From Clostridiales bacterium (GTDB lineage Bacteria; Bacillota_A; Clostridia; Christensenellales; Christensenellaceae): 21,761 nt of DNA. Where the stretch lies: contig QANA01000057.1 of assembly GCA_003149735.1 (NCBI GenBank), forward strand, positions 1 to 21,761. Reading direction: 5' to 3'. The position numbers were made by a program, and so were the translations under genes. The notes beneath the pieces were generated by a model. The model was given only the letters and a program-made list of their open reading frames with translations, did no database searches and was not told where the DNA came from. Position 1 is the stretch's first letter; each line of letters opens with the position of its first letter. Shown in pieces: positions 21,156-21,761 of this stretch.

Positions 21156-21761
21156 TTATTGCTGCTGAAATTTTCTCTTCAGGACCAACATCCATACAGC
21201 GCCTGCAGCTGCTGCAAGCATCACGCACAGATACATACCCACATGAGAAGACTCGCCGCTTACCGGTACTTCCGGTGTTTCCTCTTTGACTTTTTCCCAC
21301 TGTGCATACAGCGTAATATCGGCCTGCCCCATCTTGAAGCCATCGGGGATTTCCTGCGTGCCTGCCGCATCCAATGTGAACTTCACAAAGGTATATCCCT
21401 CTCTGGTGAATACATTCTTCAAAACGATAATAGGATCATCGGTATAATACTCCGTAGCATCCGTCATTGTGCCGGTGCCGCCGTTTGCATCGTAGAAGAC
21501 ATGATAACTCGGTTCACCTTCCCACTGTGCGTACAGCGTGATATCTTCCTCGCCCATTTTGAAATCAGCGGGGATTTCCTGCGTGCCTGCCGCATCCAAT
21601 GTGAATTTCACAAAGTATTTATGCGCATAGGTAAATTCGTTTGCCTTTACCGCAATTGCGTCGCCGGTGTAATACTCCGTAGCGTCCGTCATCGTACCGG
21701 TACCGCCGTTTGCGTTGTAGTAAACGCGATAGGTGGGGTCATCTTCCCACTGTGCGTACAG
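21156..21761 (-). CDS. surface protein with InlB-type repeats, C-terminal part (runs off the right edge)
   Basis: The frame stays open to the end of the window; only the last 200 or so residues are seen. They contain repeats of the InlB B-repeat (Flg_new/Listeria-Bacteroides) type: units of about 80 aa with YxVxYxANGGTGTMTDATEYY, then VKFTLDAAGTQEIP and ITLYAQWE. Two units are nearly complete here and a third begins at the edge, with near-identical DNA. The end resembles a cell-wall sorting signal: a proline-rich VPVSGESSHVG, a hydrophobic segment (about 20 residues) and a basic tail KRKFQQQ. The box is VPVSG, not the canonical LPxTG. It is probably a large surface-anchored adhesin-like protein. 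Confidence 0.85.
   Translation of the reverse strand: MYAQWEDDPTYRVYYNANGGTGTMTDATEYYTGDAIAVKANEFTYAHKYFVKFTLDAAGTQEIPADFKMGEEDITLYAQWEGEPSYHVFYDANGGTGTMTDATEYYTDDPIIVLKNVFTREGYTFVKFTLDAAGTQEIPDGFKMGQADITLYAQWEKVKEETPEVPVSGESSHVGMYLCVMLAAAAGAVWMLVLKRKFQQQ

Noticed and set aside
1..21761. CRISPR array or intact insertion sequence
   Set aside because: No regularly spaced short repeats and no transposase with terminal inverted repeats were seen; the only repeats are the pairs reported and the InlB-type protein repeats.

Overview
The window comes from a low-to-mid GC Gram-positive anaerobe, most likely a gut-type member of the Clostridia. The evidence is the set of families present: lipoproteins with N-terminal lipoboxes, ECF-type vitamin uptake, an Rrf2 regulator, LuxS, strong sigma-A-like promoters and GGAGG ribosome binding sites, and a surface protein with InlB-type repeats. 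No rRNA or complete tRNA is present, so genus-level assignment is not possible from this window.

Left part (1-11209), export or immunity region. A run of seven minus-strand genes with overlaps or very short gaps appears to start at a promoter at 7334-7362. In transcription order it encodes a 495-aa polytopic membrane protein that looks like two permease halves joined, two ABC-2-like permeases, a BcrA-type ATPase, a LolD/MacB-type ATPase, a secreted membrane-anchored CARDB-like protein and a MacB/FtsX-type permease. Divergently transcribed is a 131-aa secreted protein. Beyond it lie two paralogous lipoproteins (DUF6034-like), each with its own promoter. The layout resembles a peptide or bacteriocin export and self-protection locus, but no function can be proved from sequence.

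Middle part (11424-14625), a graveyard of mobile and defence DNA. It holds the N-terminal stub of a type I restriction subunit HsdR, a broken AbiEii-type toxin gene that keeps its original ATGA overlap with hsdR, a 34-bp direct repeat, a promoter-hairpin-terminator unit that could be a small RNA, and the tail of a decayed tyrosine integrase. Next come the 3' 45 nt of a tRNA-Arg(CCU) gene (an att-type scar) and a three-gene unit: an XRE regulator with a textbook promoter and palindromic operator, a 44-aa peptide and a 119-aa acidic protein. Last is a second, N-terminally truncated integrase. The two integrase tails carry the same 3' hairpin with pair-preserving changes, so the region is best explained by two related elements inserted in succession at or near one tRNA gene.

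Right part (14718-21761), ordinary chromosome. A cobalamin riboswitch with a classical terminator controls an ECF vitamin B12 uptake operon (T component, fused double ATPase, S component). Its promoter lies back to back with that of an Rrf2 regulator carrying an IscR-like cysteine cluster. Then come cysK-luxS (sulfur metabolism and the activated methyl cycle) behind a long 5' leader, a small MGMT-fold protein on the opposite strand, and the C-terminal end of a repeat-containing surface protein that runs off the right edge.
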